A stretch of 64,000 bases of DNA from Niallia sp. Man26 (GCF_022049065.2 NZ_CP095743.1:1069001-1133000); one strand, 5' to 3'. Counted from the stretch's first letter, positions 1-8,310 are shown. Notes: generated by a model not told the origin, from the sequence alone. Made by a program: numbers and translations.

Positions 1-2
1 AT

Positions 3-785
3 GGCTCTTTCTTTGGCGGCATTTATATGACCGAGCTTAATATGGAGACAGGACGTCTAAAAAATGAACAAGATTATGGCACGCTGCTCGCAAAGCGTCC
101 TAAATCTGTTGATACAGCAATTGAAGGTGCTTTCATCTATTATCATGAAGAATTGGATTATTATTACTTGTTTACTTCCTATGATAGTTTGAATGACAGC
201 TATAATGTGAGGGTGGCAAGGTCAAGGGAAATAACAGGACCTTATTTAGATATAAATGGGAACAGTATGTTAGAAACAGAAACCCGGCCGGACTCTATTG
301 GTGTAAAGCTTGTTGGCAGCTATCAATTCAAGGAGGATATCAGCTGGATTGGTCCTGGCCATAACTCTATTTTTACAGAGGGCAAGAAGGATTACATGGT
401 TCACCATGTACGGATTGAAGAACGTTCTCCGTATCACTTTGCTTTCATTCGGGAGATATTTTGGCTGAACAATGGCTGGCCTGTTGTTTCTTCTGAGCAT
501 TATGAAAAAATGGATGCGCATTCGTTGTCAGATAAAGATTTGCTTGGAAAATGGGAGATTATCGCTTTTGATGATACAACTACGATTAAGGAAAGCGAGT
601 TTTTTAACATAAACGAAAGCAACCTGGCAGAGTTCGAGCCATTGGGAGAACAGCAATATCTTCATAAAAAAAGTGGTACTATATTCATTGTTTTTACATG
701 CAAAAACTGGAAAGAAGATAAAGAAGGAATTGGGTTCTCCGGATTAACTCCAAACGGAAACACAATTTTTGGAAAGAGGGTTTAG
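3..785 (+). CDS. GH43 arabinan endo-1,5-alpha-L-arabinosidase, 5' end outside window
   Basis: The reading frame is open to the left edge (codons begin at base 3), so the N-terminus is missing and any signal peptide cannot be judged. The visible part has the family 43 signature of endo-arabinanases: AIEGAF holds the probable general-acid Glu, then a YYYLFTSYD strand, YNVRVARS, an ITGPYLD stretch, GPGHNS with the metal-site His, and a GWPVVS end to the propeller. A C-terminal beta-rich part from about GKWEI onward resembles the extra domain of Bacillus Abn2-type enzymes. Expected role: endo-cleavage of the alpha-1,5-arabinan backbone of pectin. A DUF624 gene follows after 3 nt and a second GH43 gene comes next, so it belongs to an arabinan operon. 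The in-frame ATG at 27 is internal and not a true start. Confidence 0.85.
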   Translation, partial: GSFFGGIYMTELNMETGRLKNEQDYGTLLAKRPKSVDTAIEGAFIYYHEELDYYYLFTSYDSLNDSYNVRVARSREITGPYLDINGNSMLETETRPDSIGVKLVGSYQFKEDISWIGPGHNSIFTEGKKDYMVHHVRIEERSPYHFAFIREIFWLNNGWPVVSSEHYEKMDAHSLSDKDLLGKWEIIAFDDTTTIKESEFFNINESNLAEFEPLGEQQYLHKKSGTIFIVFTCKNWKEDKEGIGFSGLTPNGNTIFGKRV

Positions 786-788
786 TAT

Positions 789-1427
789 ATGGCGTGGTCA
801 AATAAAATCATGATTTATCTGGATAAAGCGGTAAATATCATTTACTTGAATCTGCTTTGGGTTGCTGGCGTGTTGCTTGGACTTGGCTTTTTTGGGGTGT
901 TTCCTGCCACATATGCCTTATTTCATCTGCAAAAAGATGAGGCATATAAAGCGGATTATCCGTCCTATCTGCAAATTGCCAAAAGCTTTTTCACTGCATA
1001 TAAGAAAGGCTTTATGAAAATGAATGGCTTAGCCCTCATTTATGGAGCGATTCTTTATGTGCTGTGGATTGATATGCAGCTTGTCAAACAAATGGCTATT
1101 GGATTGGCAGTGCTCTATTATCCGCTTCTCTTTATCATGATTTATGTTTTGGCTGCCATCGTTTATACATTCCCTGTTGCCATACATACGGAAGGGACAT
1201 TTAAGCAAAAAGCGAAATTGGTGCTGGCTTTGCCGCTGCTTATGCCATTCCAAAGTATTTTCAGTCTGCTGTTTTTCTTAGTACTGCTGGCAGCAGCTTA
1301 TAAATTCAGCATTATTCTCCCACTATGCTTCGTTAGCATCTATATCATCTGCATTGAAAGGTTCATATCAGGTGAATTAGTGAAAAAAGGAGCTATTAAA
1401 GGAGAAATAATCAAAGAGAACATTTAA
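789..1427 (+). CDS. YesL-like DUF624 membrane protein
   Basis: A 212-residue integral membrane protein with about five hydrophobic segments. The N-terminal DKAVNIIYLNLLWVAG followed by GVFPATYALF is the DUF624 (YesL) signature. The biochemical function of the family is not established; its members almost always sit inside operons for plant-polysaccharide uptake beside LplB-type transporters. Here it lies 3 nt after the arabinanase gene and just upstream of a GH43 gene, so it is co-transcribed. Two more DUF624 genes occur in the sugar operons at the other end of the window (56845 and 61499), a repeated association that favours a role in oligosaccharide transport or its assembly. Confidence 0.85.
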   Translation: MAWSNKIMIYLDKAVNIIYLNLLWVAGVLLGLGFFGVFPATYALFHLQKDEAYKADYPSYLQIAKSFFTAYKKGFMKMNGLALIYGAILYVLWIDMQLVKQMAIGLAVLYYPLLFIMIYVLAAIVYTFPVAIHTEGTFKQKAKLVLALPLLMPFQSIFSLLFFLVLLAAAYKFSIILPLCFVSIYIICIERFISGELVKKGAIKGEIIKENI

Positions 1428-1442
1428 AGGGAGATAATGACG

Positions 1443-2408
1443 ATGATTGAGACAACATCTAAATATAATAATCCAATAGTTTTACAGCGTGCAGATCCTT
1501 GGGTTTATAAGCATACAGACGGTTATTATTATTTCACAGGCTCTGTTCCTGGTTATCAAGAAATTGAAGTGAGAAGAGCAAAAAGTTTGAATGATCTTGA
1601 AAACAGTGAGAAGGCGACTGTTTGGAGAGCACATGAAGAAGGGCCGCAAAGTCAGTTAATCTGGGCACCAGAGATTCACTTCGTGCAAGGCAAATGGTAT
1701 GTTTATTTTGCGGCAGCACCAAGCAGCCATCCGAAAAACCATATTTTCCAGCATCGCATGTTTGCAATTGAATGTGGTGATGAAAATCCTCTTACAGGTA
1801 AATGGGAGGAAAAAGGGCAAGTGAAAACACAACAGGAAAGCTTCTGTCTTGACGCTACCGTGTTTGAACATAATGAAAAACTGTACTATGTTTGGGCACA
1901 GAAGGAGCCTGCTATCCCTGGAAACTCTAATCTGTATATTTCTGAAATGGAGAACCCATGGACATTAAAAGGCAAACAGCTTTTGCTGACAATCCCTGAA
2001 TTTGGCTGGGAAAAAATCGGTTTTCTAGTGAATGAAGGTCCAGCAGTAATAATCCGCAACAATAAAATTTTTATCACTTATTCTGCAAGTGCAACAGATG
2101 GAAACTATTGCATGGGTATGCTTTGGGCAGATGCAGATGCAGACCTTTTAGATGGCTACTCGTGGACTAAATCGAAAGAACCTGTTTTCAAAAGTGCGCC
2201 AGAAAACGGTCAATTTGGTCCAGGCCATAACAGCTTTACTGTAAGTGAAGACGGTCAAGAAGATATCCTCATTTATCATGCCCGTCCATATACAGAAATG
2301 GATGGAGATCCGCTCGATAATCCAGATCGTCATGCCAGAGCACAAGTGTTTACTTGGGATGAGAACGGTTTCCCTGTATTCGGAAAACCGATAGCTAATA
2401 ATAACTAA
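1443..2408 (+). CDS. GH43 exo-alpha-1,5-L-arabinofuranosidase-like (subfamily 26 type)
   Basis: An about 320-residue single-domain five-bladed beta-propeller enzyme without signal peptide, so probably cytoplasmic. The GH43 triad is visible: Asp in RADPWVY (general base, residue 18), Asp in CLDATVF (pKa modulator) and Glu in NEGPAVI (general acid); GPGHNSF supplies the conserved His. The motifs SQLIWAPEIHF and KWYVYFAA match the exo-1,5-arabinofuranosidase subgroup. It probably removes terminal arabinose from arabino-oligosaccharides made by the upstream endo-enzyme. Start choice: an ATG at 1437 lies only 3 nt from the GGGAG ribosome site, whereas ATG 1443 lies 9 nt away, so 1443 is preferred. 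Last gene of the operon; a terminator follows at once. Exact linkage specificity is inferred. Confidence 0.8.
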   Translation: MIETTSKYNNPIVLQRADPWVYKHTDGYYYFTGSVPGYQEIEVRRAKSLNDLENSEKATVWRAHEEGPQSQLIWAPEIHFVQGKWYVYFAAAPSSHPKNHIFQHRMFAIECGDENPLTGKWEEKGQVKTQQESFCLDATVFEHNEKLYYVWAQKEPAIPGNSNLYISEMENPWTLKGKQLLLTIPEFGWEKIGFLVNEGPAVIIRNNKIFITYSASATDGNYCMGMLWADADADLLDGYSWTKSKEPVFKSAPENGQFGPGHNSFTVSEDGQEDILIYHARPYTEMDGDPLDNPDRHARAQVFTWDENGFPVFGKPIANNN

Positions 2409-2413
2409 AGGTA

Positions 2414-2450
2414 AGCAAAAAGACAACTAGAAGACCTAGTTGTCTTTTGC
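2414..2450 (+). terminator. Rho-independent terminator of the arabinan operon
   Basis: A perfect 13-bp stem (AAAAGACAACTAG with its complement, 2418-2430 and 2436-2448) closes a 5-nt loop. The stem's own U-rich end acts as the tail. It sits 6 nt after the GH43 stop codon. Confidence 0.85.
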
Positions 2451-2705
2451 CTAGTATCTTGTGTAAATCGATTACAAGAAATTGCATAAAAATAGTACCA
2501 GCTCCACCTGCGCTAGGTACCGATGATGACCACGAATGTCATCCAACCTAAAAACAGTATAAATGAAAACGTTTACAATGTCAAACGAAATAACCATATG
2601 TCAATGGAAAAATAATCAATGGATAAAAAAGCCATAATCTTTGTCCAAATGCCCATAACGGTTATATACTTATATATAATTCTTTAGAAAGAAGGTGCAC
2701 ATACT
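2451..2705. promoter_or_regulatory. Intergenic control region with a cre box and two inverted repeats
   Basis: No gene is seen here. At 2564-2577 TGAAAACGTTTACA matches the CcpA consensus TGNAANCGNWNNCW at every fixed position, suggesting carbon catabolite control of the aldo/keto reductase gene downstream. At 2462-2476 TGTAAATCGATTACA is a 5+5 inverted repeat that resembles a LacI-type site with one extra base. At 2525-2543 GATGAC and GTCATC form a short inverted repeat. Only the cre match is specific; the other two are descriptive. Confidence 0.55.
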
Positions 2706-3686
2706 TTGGAATATGTTAAATTAGGCAATACTGGCATGGATGTATCTCGACTTTGTCTCGGCTGTATGAGCTTTGGAGTCCCAGAAAGAGGCAGTCACAC
2801 TTGGGTATTAGATGAGGAGGGGAGCCGTCCGATTATTCAGAAGGCCCTCGAGCTTGGCATTAACTTCTTCGATACAGCAAATGTGTATTCAGATGGAACA
2901 AGTGAAGAAATTGTGGGAAGAGCATTAAAAGATTTTGCAAACCGTGATGAAGTTGTCCTTGCTACGAAGGTTCATGGCCGAATGCACCAAGGTCCTAACG
3001 GTGCAGGACTCTCCCGCAAGGCAATTATGAGTGAAATCGACAATAGTCTAAGAAGGCTAGGAACAGATTATGTGGACCTTTATCAAATACACCGTTGGGA
3101 TTATGACACTCCTATTGAGGAAACGATGGAAGCCCTTCATGATGTTGTTAAGGCAGGAAAGGCACGTTATATCGGTGCATCCTCCATGTATGCTTGGCAA
3201 TTCTTAAAGGCACAGCATGTTGCCGAAAAAAACGGCTGGACAAAATTCATCACCATGCAAAATCATCTTAACCTATTGTACAGGGAAGAAGAACGGGAGA
3301 TGCTTCCGTTATGCAAAGAAGAAAAAATCGGCGTCATACCGTGGAGTCCTTTAGCAAGAGGCAAATTAACTCGCAACTGGGAAGAGACAACAGCCCGTTC
3401 TGAAACGGATGAGTTTGGCAAGTCACTTTATGCTCAAACAGCGGCTGCTGACAAAATAGTTGTTGAACGGGTAGCACAGATTGCAGAAATACATGGAGTA
3501 TCACGTGCCCAAATCGCACTTGCTTGGGTATTGCAAAAAGAGACAGTCGCATCTCCAATTATTGGATCAACGAAAATGTCTCATTTAGAGGATGCAGTTG
3601 CAGCGCTCGCAGTAACATTATCACAGGAAGAAATTGCCCAGCTTGAAGAACCATATATTCCTCATCCTGTATTAGGATTTAAATAA
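2706..3686 (+). CDS. Aldo/keto reductase
   Basis: A 326-residue NADPH-dependent aldo/keto reductase of the (beta/alpha)8 fold, in the YajO/IolS-like bacterial group. The catalytic tetrad is visible: Asp in FFDTANVYSDG, the Tyr of the same motif, Lys in LATKVHG and His in YQIHRWD. The coenzyme segment IPWSPLARGKLTR and the IIGSTKMSHLEDAV cofactor motif are intact. The start is TTG, with GAAGGTG about 8 nt upstream. It is a single-gene unit with its own terminator. The upstream cre box suggests repression on glucose. Substrate unknown; sugar-derived or reactive aldehydes are likely. Confidence 0.9.
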   Translation: MEYVKLGNTGMDVSRLCLGCMSFGVPERGSHTWVLDEEGSRPIIQKALELGINFFDTANVYSDGTSEEIVGRALKDFANRDEVVLATKVHGRMHQGPNGAGLSRKAIMSEIDNSLRRLGTDYVDLYQIHRWDYDTPIEETMEALHDVVKAGKARYIGASSMYAWQFLKAQHVAEKNGWTKFITMQNHLNLLYREEEREMLPLCKEEKIGVIPWSPLARGKLTRNWEETTARSETDEFGKSLYAQTAAADKIVVERVAQIAEIHGVSRAQIALAWVLQKETVASPIIGSTKMSHLEDAVAALAVTLSQEEIAQLEEPYIPHPVLGFK

Positions 3687-3691
3687 AATAT

Positions 3692-3726
3692 GAAAGAAAC
3701 CATTCTTGTTGATGGTTTCTTTTTTT
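3692..3726 (+). terminator. Terminator after aldo/keto reductase
   Basis: AAAGAAACCAT pairs with ATGGTTTCTTT (3693-3703 with 3712-3722), followed by a T run. Confidence 0.85.
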
Positions 3727-3802
3727 AGTGTAAGGGAAATGAAATACTGATAATAAGAACATACTAACACTACCTATACGAGAAAAGCTTACTTAGCAAA
3801 AG

Positions 3803-3827
3803 GTTTAACTTACTAGATAAAGGGTAT
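3803..3827 (+). promoter_or_regulatory. Sigma-B promoter of opuD
   Basis: GTTTAA, a 13-nt spacer, then GGGTAT: an exact match to the Bacillus sigma-B consensus, 63 nt upstream of the betaine transporter start. This implies induction by general or osmotic stress. Confidence 0.8.
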
Positions 3828-3890
3828 AAGGCTAAGGTTGATTTTCTTTTCAAAAGGCATAAAGGGAAAAGTTGGGAGTAATTTATTTTT

Positions 3891-5411
3891 ATGAAAAAAG
3901 TTTCAATAGTATTTTATATTTCGACAGCATTATTGCTGCTGCTTGTTCTCGTTGGGATTGCAGCACCATCTCTGCTTGAGAATTTAACAAACTCGGTACA
4001 AAGCTTTATTACAACTAGTTTTGGCTGGTATTATTTAATTGTTGTATCGTTTTTCCTAGTTGTCTGCCTCTATTTATTAGTTAGTCCAGCAGGACGCATC
4101 AAGCTTGGAAAACAGGATGATAAGCCTGAGTTTTCGAGAATATCTTGGCTTGCCATGCTGTTTAGTGCAGGCATGGGGATTGGACTAGTGTTTTATGGGA
4201 CAGCAGAACCGATAAGCCATTATGCGATAAGTTCACCAACTGGAGAGATAGGGACAGATCAAGGCATGAAGGACGCAATGAGATATACCTTTTTCCATTG
4301 GGGCATTCATGCATGGGCGATTTACGGGCTTGTTGCCCTTTGTTTAGCATACTTTACTTTTCGCAAAGGGAATGTTTCATTAATTAGTGCCACTATAAAG
4401 CCTATTATTGGTAAAAGGTCAGACGGGATTGCAGGTAAAGCTGTTGACACGATTGCTGTTATTGCCACCGTACTCGGAGTTGCTACAACACTTGGTTTTG
4501 GAGCGGTTCAAATCAATGGAGGACTTTCCTTTGTATATGGTGTACCTTCAAGTATAATGACACAATTCATTATTATATGTATTGTAACAGCCTTGTTTAT
4601 TTATTCAGCATTGAGCGGTCTTGGAAAAGGAATCAAAATCTTAAGCAATGCCAATATGATTTTAGCTGGTATTTTGTTTTTGCTGTTATTTCTCGTTGGG
4701 CCAACCTTGTTTACATTAAATCTATTTACAGATACTTTAGGATCATATCTACAAAATCTCGTGAATATGAGCTTCCGTATTGCTCCTTTGAACCAGGAGA
4801 ATAGAACATGGATTAACAGTTGGACGATTTTTTATTGGGCGTGGTGGATTGCATGGTCGCCATTTGTTGGTGTCTTTATCGCAAGAATCTCGAAAGGAAG
4901 AACAATCAGAGAGTTTGTTGCATATGTATTGTTCATTCCAGCAGTAATTGGTTTTCTTTGGTTCTCGGTATTCGGAGGGACTGCGATGCTGTTGGAGCAT
5001 GATACACCTGGATTAATTTCTGGGCTGGCAACAGAAGAATCATTATTTGGTGTGTTAGAGAATTATCCATTAAGCAGAACCCTTTCTATCTTGGCGATTG
5101 TATTAATTGCTGTGTTTTTCATCACATCTGCTGATTCTGGAACCTTTGTTCTTGCGATGATGACTACTAATGGCTCTCTTAACCCGAGTAATCGTCTAAA
5201 GGTAATTTGGGGAGTTTTATTAGCAGCAATGGCACTTGTGCTCCTTTATTCTGGTGGCCTGCAAGCATTGCAAAATACGATGATAATAGCAGCATTGCCG
5301 TTCTCGATTATAATAGCGTTAATGGCAATAAGTTTATTGAAGTCAGTCAATCAGGAAGTTAAGGAGTTCAGGCTCGCTAATTTAAAAAGTAAAAGCAATC
5401 CTAAAGGATAG
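3891..5411 (+). CDS. opuD: Glycine betaine transporter, BCCT family (OpuD-like)
   Basis: A 506-residue secondary transporter with about 12 membrane helices, normal for the betaine-choline-carnitine family. Diagnostic segments are AGMGIGLVFYGTAEPISHY (helix 3), FHWGIHAWAIYGLV, and the aromatic signature FYWAWWIAWSPFVGVFIARISKGRTIREF (in parts) that forms the betaine-binding box. It takes up compatible solutes with sodium for osmoprotection. A perfect sigma-B promoter upstream supports an osmotic/general-stress role, as known for Listeria betL and Bacillus opuE. Monocistronic. The last codons form the 5' arm of its own terminator. Substrate could be carnitine, choline or ectoine rather than betaine. 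Confidence 0.9.
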   Translation: MKKVSIVFYISTALLLLLVLVGIAAPSLLENLTNSVQSFITTSFGWYYLIVVSFFLVVCLYLLVSPAGRIKLGKQDDKPEFSRISWLAMLFSAGMGIGLVFYGTAEPISHYAISSPTGEIGTDQGMKDAMRYTFFHWGIHAWAIYGLVALCLAYFTFRKGNVSLISATIKPIIGKRSDGIAGKAVDTIAVIATVLGVATTLGFGAVQINGGLSFVYGVPSSIMTQFIIICIVTALFIYSALSGLGKGIKILSNANMILAGILFLLLFLVGPTLFTLNLFTDTLGSYLQNLVNMSFRIAPLNQENRTWINSWTIFYWAWWIAWSPFVGVFIARISKGRTIREFVAYVLFIPAVIGFLWFSVFGGTAMLLEHDTPGLISGLATEESLFGVLENYPLSRTLSILAIVLIAVFFITSADSGTFVLAMMTTNGSLNPSNRLKVIWGVLLAAMALVLLYSGGLQALQNTMIIAALPFSIIIALMAISLLKSVNQEVKEFRLANLKSKSNPKG

Positions 5412-5425
5412 GATTGCTTTTTTTT
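5391..5425 (+). terminator. Terminator overlapping the opuD 3' coding end
   Basis: AAAGCAATCCT pairs with AGGATTGCTTT, followed by eight T. The 5' arm encodes the last residues (KSNPKG) of the transporter. Confidence 0.85.
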
Positions 5426-5494
5426 CATAAAAAGTTGTGCTTCTTGTTCAGACAAGCTACACTTTAGAAAGATTATGAAAAGCAAGGAGATACT

Positions 5495-6232
5495 ATGAAC
5501 AATTATAAAATGATCATTCAATATGATGGCGGCAGGTACAGAGGATGGCAGCGCCTCGGCAACGGAGACAGCTCCATCCAAGGGAAAATCGAAAACGTTC
5601 TGACTGAGATGGCTGGTGAAGAGGTGCAAATAATTGGCTGCAGCAGAACAGATGCTGGCGTCCATGCAATGGAGCAAATTGCGAATTTTAAAATAAAAAC
5701 TTCGATGAGTGAGTTACAAATAAAGGCGTATTTAAACAAATATTTGCCGAACGATATAAGTGTTCTTCATCTAGAAACAGTTCCTGACCGTTTTCATGCC
5801 CGCTATAATGCGAAGGATAAAACATATTTATATAAAATTTGGAACGAGGAGCATACGAACCCTTTCATGCGCAAATACAGCATGCATGTCGACCAAAAGC
5901 TCGATATCTCGAATATGAAAGAAGCGGCCAGCCATTTTTTGGGAAGTCATGATTTCACTGCTTATTCTAATGCGAAAAGCAAAAAAAAATCAATGGTCCG
6001 CGAAATATACGCTATATCGATAGAAAAAGAAAACGGGTTTCTCCATATAAGAGTAAGAGGCGATGGCTTTTTATACAATATGGTAAGGAAAATCGTCGGC
6101 ACATTAATTGAGGTCGGTTTAAATACAATAAAGCCTGATCAAATTCCTGCTATCATTGAATCAAAAGAAAGAGTCCAAACAGGCCTAATGGCAGAAGCAG
6201 CCGGCTTATATTTAGAAAAAGTTGAATTTTAA
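5495..6232 (+). CDS. truA: tRNA pseudouridine synthase A (stand-alone copy)
   Basis: A 245-residue member of the TruA family, which makes pseudouridine at positions 38-40 of the tRNA anticodon arm. The catalytic Asp is D53 in GCSRTDAGVHA; YDGGRYRGWQ near the N-terminus and RGDGFLYNMVRKIVGTL near the C-terminus are typical. Start ATG has AAGGAGA 7 nt upstream. In Bacilli the housekeeping truA sits behind the ecf transporter genes in the ribosomal protein cluster. This copy is isolated between opuD and a redox cluster, has its own terminator, and is therefore probably a second paralogue, as some Bacillus species carry. Activity is inferred from intact motifs. Confidence 0.9.
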   Translation: MNNYKMIIQYDGGRYRGWQRLGNGDSSIQGKIENVLTEMAGEEVQIIGCSRTDAGVHAMEQIANFKIKTSMSELQIKAYLNKYLPNDISVLHLETVPDRFHARYNAKDKTYLYKIWNEEHTNPFMRKYSMHVDQKLDISNMKEAASHFLGSHDFTAYSNAKSKKKSMVREIYAISIEKENGFLHIRVRGDGFLYNMVRKIVGTLIEVGLNTIKPDQIPAIIESKERVQTGLMAEAAGLYLEKVEF

Positions 6233-6238
6233 TGTTCG

Positions 6239-6272
6239 AAAGGAAGCTATGATTATTAGCTTCCTTTTTTTG
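6239..6272 (+). terminator. Terminator after truA
   Basis: AAAGGAAGCTA pairs with TAGCTTCCTTT around a short A/T loop, ending in a T run. Confidence 0.85.
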
Positions 6273-6331
6273 CCTTGATAAGCATAATGATTGCTTTTTA
6301 CGTAGGATTGGAGTAAGGTTATGTTCGTTAA

Positions 6332-6349
6332 TTATACCAATTGGTATAA
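6332..6349. promoter_or_regulatory. Operator TTATAC-N6-GTATAA (copy 1)
   Basis: TTATACCAATTGGTATAA is a perfect 18-bp palindrome 70 nt upstream of the DUF1450 gene. The same half-sites with the same 6-bp spacer occur at 8384-8401 and 8512-8529, the promoters of the SufR-like regulator and sodA. Inferred binding site of that regulator. Confidence 0.7.
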
Positions 6350-6418
6350 AAAGTGAACTTATTTTATCTTATTTATATAGATTTTTATTTTATTAGGTGA
6401 TTAGGGGGGAAACAAACA

Positions 6419-6664
6419 ATGGGGATTGTAGTTGTGGAAATATGTGATGGCAGCTTAATCACTGCTGTCCCGCTTGAGGAAATCCTCGAATCAGAATATC
6501 CAGAAGTAGCAGTGATTGAGAATACCTGTCTTTCTTTCTGTGGCATGTGTGCAAAGAGACCTTACGCTATCGTTAACGGTAAAAGAATTTTTGCGAAAAC
6601 TGCTGAAGAATGCGTAGCATTAATTAAAAACCAGATTGAAGCAGAGTTAGCATTATATGCTTAA
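6419..6664 (+). CDS. YuzB-like DUF1450 protein
   Basis: An 81-residue cytosolic protein of the DUF1450 family (B. subtilis YuzB type). Its core NTCLSFCGMCAKRPYAIVNG holds three cysteines (CxxxCxxC), placed as in small thioredoxin-like or iron-sulfur-carrying folds. The family's function is not established. A strong GGGGGG ribosome site lies 8 nt before ATG. It is preceded by a perfect 18-bp palindrome shared with the promoters of a Cys-rich regulator and sodA, and followed after 41 nt by a pirin gene. This context suggests a role in redox or Fe-S homeostasis. Confidence 0.8.
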   Translation: MGIVVVEICDGSLITAVPLEEILESEYPEVAVIENTCLSFCGMCAKRPYAIVNGKRIFAKTAEECVALIKNQIEAELALYA

Positions 6665-6705
6665 CATCAGAAGTACTGGCATATAGTGAAAAAGGGGTGG
6701 GAGAA

Positions 6706-7599
6706 ATGGAAAAAGAGTTAGTAGATCAACAAAAAGAGGTTTTTCAAAGGGATGTTAAGGAACATTGGTATGTTCAATATGAGGAAGCAGAATTCCCAGC
6801 CATTCAGAAAGGGTGGGTGCTGCCTGTAGAAAGATGGAAGGATTTTGACCCATTTATTTTAATGGCAGAGGATTGGTTTAAAAGGGGAACATTCTCAGAC
6901 CATCCCCATCGCGGCTTCCAAACCATCACATATGTTGTAGACGGAAGATTAGAGCATATTGATAATGGCGGAGGACGAGATATTCTTGAACCTGGGGATG
7001 TGCAATATATGAATGCTGGCTGGGCGGCTAGACATGCAGAAGAAGGGGTGGGCGATGATATTGCTCATACATTGCAGTTATGGCTGAATCTGCCGAAGAA
7101 TCTAAAGCACAGTGAGACATTTTATCAAAATGTATATAGTGAGGATGCGCCTACTGTTGATTTCAATGGCGGAAAAATAAAGGTGTTTTCAGGAGATATC
7201 GCAGGCGTTCAAGGTCCCCTACATTCTCTTGTTCCTATTACATTGTCAGAAATAACTTTAGAAGAGGGAGCAAGCTATGTTCATCACATGCCAGAAAACC
7301 ATAATGCTTTTTTATATGTGTTGTCAGGTGATATGGATTTTGGTATTAATCGTGTGAATTTACAAAAGCATGGTACAGCTACATTGACTTATGCAGAACA
7401 TGGAACAGCAGACAAGCACAAGCTGAGTGAACTTACCGTTAAAGCAAATCAACGAAGATCAAAGGTGCTTATTTATTCAGGAGCACCAATAAACGAAGAA
7501 ATTGTACCATACGGTCCATTTGTTATGAATACGATGGAGGAGATAAAACAGGCCTTCCGCGATTTCCATCACGGGGAGTTCGGACCGCCGGCTAAATGA
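6706..7599 (+). CDS. Pirin-family bicupin
   Basis: A 297-residue bicupin protein of the pirin family. The N-terminal cupin has the metal-binding pattern DHPHRGFQTITYV and, about 45 residues on, the RHAEEG segment (His and Glu), matching the HxH...H.E iron ligands of pirins. Some pirins have quercetin 2,3-dioxygenase activity or act as redox-sensitive iron co-regulators; the substrate here is unknown. Start: GTG 6697 is in frame, but ATG 6706 stands 7-8 nt behind AAAGGGG and is preferred. It is co-transcribed with the DUF1450 gene and ends at a strong hairpin. It lies tail-to-tail with the SufR-like regulator. Confidence 0.87.
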   Translation: MEKELVDQQKEVFQRDVKEHWYVQYEEAEFPAIQKGWVLPVERWKDFDPFILMAEDWFKRGTFSDHPHRGFQTITYVVDGRLEHIDNGGGRDILEPGDVQYMNAGWAARHAEEGVGDDIAHTLQLWLNLPKNLKHSETFYQNVYSEDAPTVDFNGGKIKVFSGDIAGVQGPLHSLVPITLSEITLEEGASYVHHMPENHNAFLYVLSGDMDFGINRVNLQKHGTATLTYAEHGTADKHKLSELTVKANQRRSKVLIYSGAPINEEIVPYGPFVMNTMEEIKQAFRDFHHGEFGPPAK

Positions 7600-7602
7600 G
7601 CG

Positions 7603-7636
7603 AAAGGAGCATAGCTAGTGCTATGCTCCTTTATAT
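7603..7636 (+). terminator. Hairpin after the pirin gene
   Basis: A perfect 13-bp stem (AAAGGAGCATAGC with its complement) has a 4-nt loop and a weak T-rich tail. Confidence 0.75.
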
Positions 7637-7644
7637 TTACTAAA

Positions 7645-7687
7645 AAAGGAGACAACCTCCGTATGTCACAGAGGTTGTCTTTTTTAA
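7645..7687. terminator. Bidirectional terminator between pirin and the regulator
   Basis: AGACAACCTC (7650-7659) pairs with GAGGTTGTCT (7671-7680). There is a T run on the plus side and an A run on the other, so it can stop transcription from both convergent genes. Confidence 0.8.
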
Positions 7688-8310
7688 AACTTAACAAGAA
7701 ATCTGCAGTGGCTGTCGCCATCTGTTCTGCAGCAAGACCTGCTGATATTTTCTGTATTGAGGACATCTTTAAACATTTCTGTTTCACATTTGCAGGCAAT
7801 TTTAAATTCCTTCGCAACCTCAAGAATAGGGCAATTATATTCAATCAGCTCATATGTGTTTTCCTCGAGCTGGTTTAACTCTGCCATATAGCCTTTTTCA
7901 TTTTGGATTTTTGTGATTTCCTTCATCTTTTGAAGTGAATCCTTACTGTCCATTCTGACAGCATATTCGTGAATAAGCCGAGCCTCTCTTTTCTCAAATA
8001 AGCGCTGAACGGAGCCATCGCCATACAGCTCCTCGATATCCCGCAAAAAACCAATGCTGATTCCTTCATAATTTTTCGGGAAATGCATTTCAGCCTTTTC
8101 TGTTAGAGAGTATAATTGCATCGGTCTTCCCATGGATTGCTTGAATTCCTTCGTTTGAATCATACCATCCTTTTCCATGATAGTAAGATGCTTGCGAACA
8201 GCCATATGGGTAATTTCAAGGCGCTTAGTTAAGTCACTAACAGTGAGTGAGCCTTCTTTTTTTAGAAGATGAAGTATTTTGTCTTTCGTATTTTTTTGTT
8301 TTGTGTCCAT
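7684..8310 (-). CDS. SufR-like winged-helix regulator with C-terminal Cys cluster
   Basis: A 208-residue DNA-binding protein. Residues 8-65 are a winged helix (KILHLLKKEGSLTVSDLTKRLE, in parts, then ITHMAVRKHLTIMEKDGMI) of the DeoR/ArsR-like type. The C-terminal end has six cysteines: C160, C173, C175, C193, C194 and C202. The C-x12-C spacing inside NCPILEVAKEFKIAC followed by GDSHCRF resembles SufR, the [4Fe-4S] repressor of the suf operon in cyanobacteria and actinobacteria. GGAGG stands before the ATG. It is divergent from sodA. Its own promoter, the sodA promoter and the DUF1450-pirin promoter carry the same TTATAC-N6-GTATAA palindrome, so it probably represses itself and both operons until its cluster is damaged. 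The Fe-S ligand set is inferred. Confidence 0.8.
   Translation of the reverse strand: MDTKQKNTKDKILHLLKKEGSLTVSDLTKRLEITHMAVRKHLTIMEKDGMIQTKEFKQSMGRPMQLYSLTEKAEMHFPKNYEGISIGFLRDIEELYGDGSVQRLFEKREARLIHEYAVRMDSKDSLQKMKEITKIQNEKGYMAELNQLEENTYELIEYNCPILEVAKEFKIACKCETEMFKDVLNTENISRSCCRTDGDSHCRFLVKF

Noticed and set aside
2462..2476. TGTAAATCGATTACA as a cre box
   Set aside because: It has 15 bases where the cre core has 14, so the spacing is wrong. It is kept only as an unassigned inverted repeat.
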